Source: Oscillospiraceae bacterium
GTDB taxonomy: Bacteria > Bacillota_A > Clostridia > Oscillospirales > JAAYXM01
DNA: 14,734 nucleotides
Reading direction: 5' to 3'
Assembly (NCBI GenBank): GCA_017408185.1
Contig: JAFQVE010000578.1
Location: forward strand, 1-14,734
Under the pieces are notes generated by a model. It saw only the letters and a list, made by a program, of their open reading frames with translations, was not told the origin of the DNA and did no database searches. Below are positions 14,572 through 14,734 of the stretch, piece after piece. The position numbers were made by a program, and so were the translations under genes. Positions within the stretch are counted from its first letter, which is position 1, and every line of letters begins with the position of its first letter.

Positions 14572-14734
14572 TTAGACTTCGTTTAATTTCGCTTTTTTTC
14601 GCAGTTTATTGCGCTCGCGGAGCGAAAGAAAGAAGCGGGAAAGAAGCGATGCACACTCCTCTTCAAGCACGCCGCCGCAAAGAGCCGGTTTGTGGTTATA
14701 CGGCAAATCAAACAGATTTACCACCGAGCCGCAG
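14572..14734 (-). CDS. Unrecognised protein, C-terminal part only
   Basis: A minus-strand frame enters from the right edge and stays open for 53 codons to TAA (14574-14572). It reads CGSVVNLFDLPYNHKPALCG, then GVLEEECASLLSRFFLSLRE, then RNKLRKKAKLNEV. The region is GC-richer than the adjacent intergenic DNA and keeps a sensible amino acid pattern: a polar/hydrophobic segment, one helix and a Lys/Arg-rich tail. I do not recognise the family. It may be a host gene next to the prophage end, ended by the terminator at 14440-14470. The start lies outside the window. Confidence 0.55.
   Translation of the reverse strand, partial: CGSVVNLFDLPYNHKPALCGGVLEEECASLLSRFFLSLRERNKLRKKAKLNEV

Noticed and set aside
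14555..14600. Possible tRNA fragment (GGTTCGCG looks like a T-loop)
   Set aside because: The flanking bases do not form a T stem or acceptor stem, and most of the segment is coding on the minus strand.

Overview
The window looks like the late end of a prophage in a Clostridia-type Firmicute, probably a gut commensal. Evidence for this is the r1t-type holin, the Clostridia-style amidase with its small C-terminal 'GIINSPDYW' module, purine-rich Shine-Dalgarno sites before nearly every gene, and mid-range G+C. The stabilisation/tail-hub-like protein and a giant internal protein suggest a short-tailed (podovirus-like) phage. This reading comes from the translated sequence and remembered family features; no database search was run.

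Plus strand, 1-13261, is one tightly packed late operon. It holds the 3' end of a holin gene, an N-acetylmuramoyl-L-alanine amidase, a small neck/adaptor-like protein, a P22 gp10-like stabilisation/tail protein, a small structural protein, and a Gly/Ser- and Tyr/Asn/Gln-rich virion protein. Genes up to 4879 are separated by at most 16 nt. A 204-nt hairpin-rich gap (4880-5083) then precedes a 2725-residue polyvalent protein (5084-13261). That protein strings together an N-terminal coiled coil, hydrophobic helical segments, two metallopeptidase-like domains, a MuF_C-like module, an LPD3-like module, an ART-PolyVal-like ADP-ribosyltransferase module, and a long LPD38-like helical C-terminus. It is most likely an ejected virion protein that carries effector domains into the cell with the DNA. 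A strong bidirectional terminator follows it.

Minus strand, 13300-14260, is a separate accessory operon: a perfect-consensus promoter (TTGACA-16-TATAAT), a Panacea (DUF4065) antitoxin, and an overlapping toxin-like gene ending at the shared terminator. It is probably a phage-borne toxin-antitoxin cargo. From 14263 to 14571 there is no gene. This stretch holds an AT-rich part, a second bidirectional terminator, a perfect 13-bp inverted repeat and an attachment-core-like dyad. The 3' end of an unrecognised minus-strand gene runs off the right edge, so the prophage/host border may lie here.

The least expected signals are inside and just before the giant gene. A promoter-like sequence, a strong ribosome binding site and a 48-codon ORF are nested in the +1 frame at 6426-6626, under a low-complexity linker. 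Five K/R-x-S-L/I-K/R linker motifs bracket the MuF_C, LPD3 and ART modules exactly. The AT-richer MuF_C module is flanked by a 13-nt direct repeat, as if inserted as a cassette.
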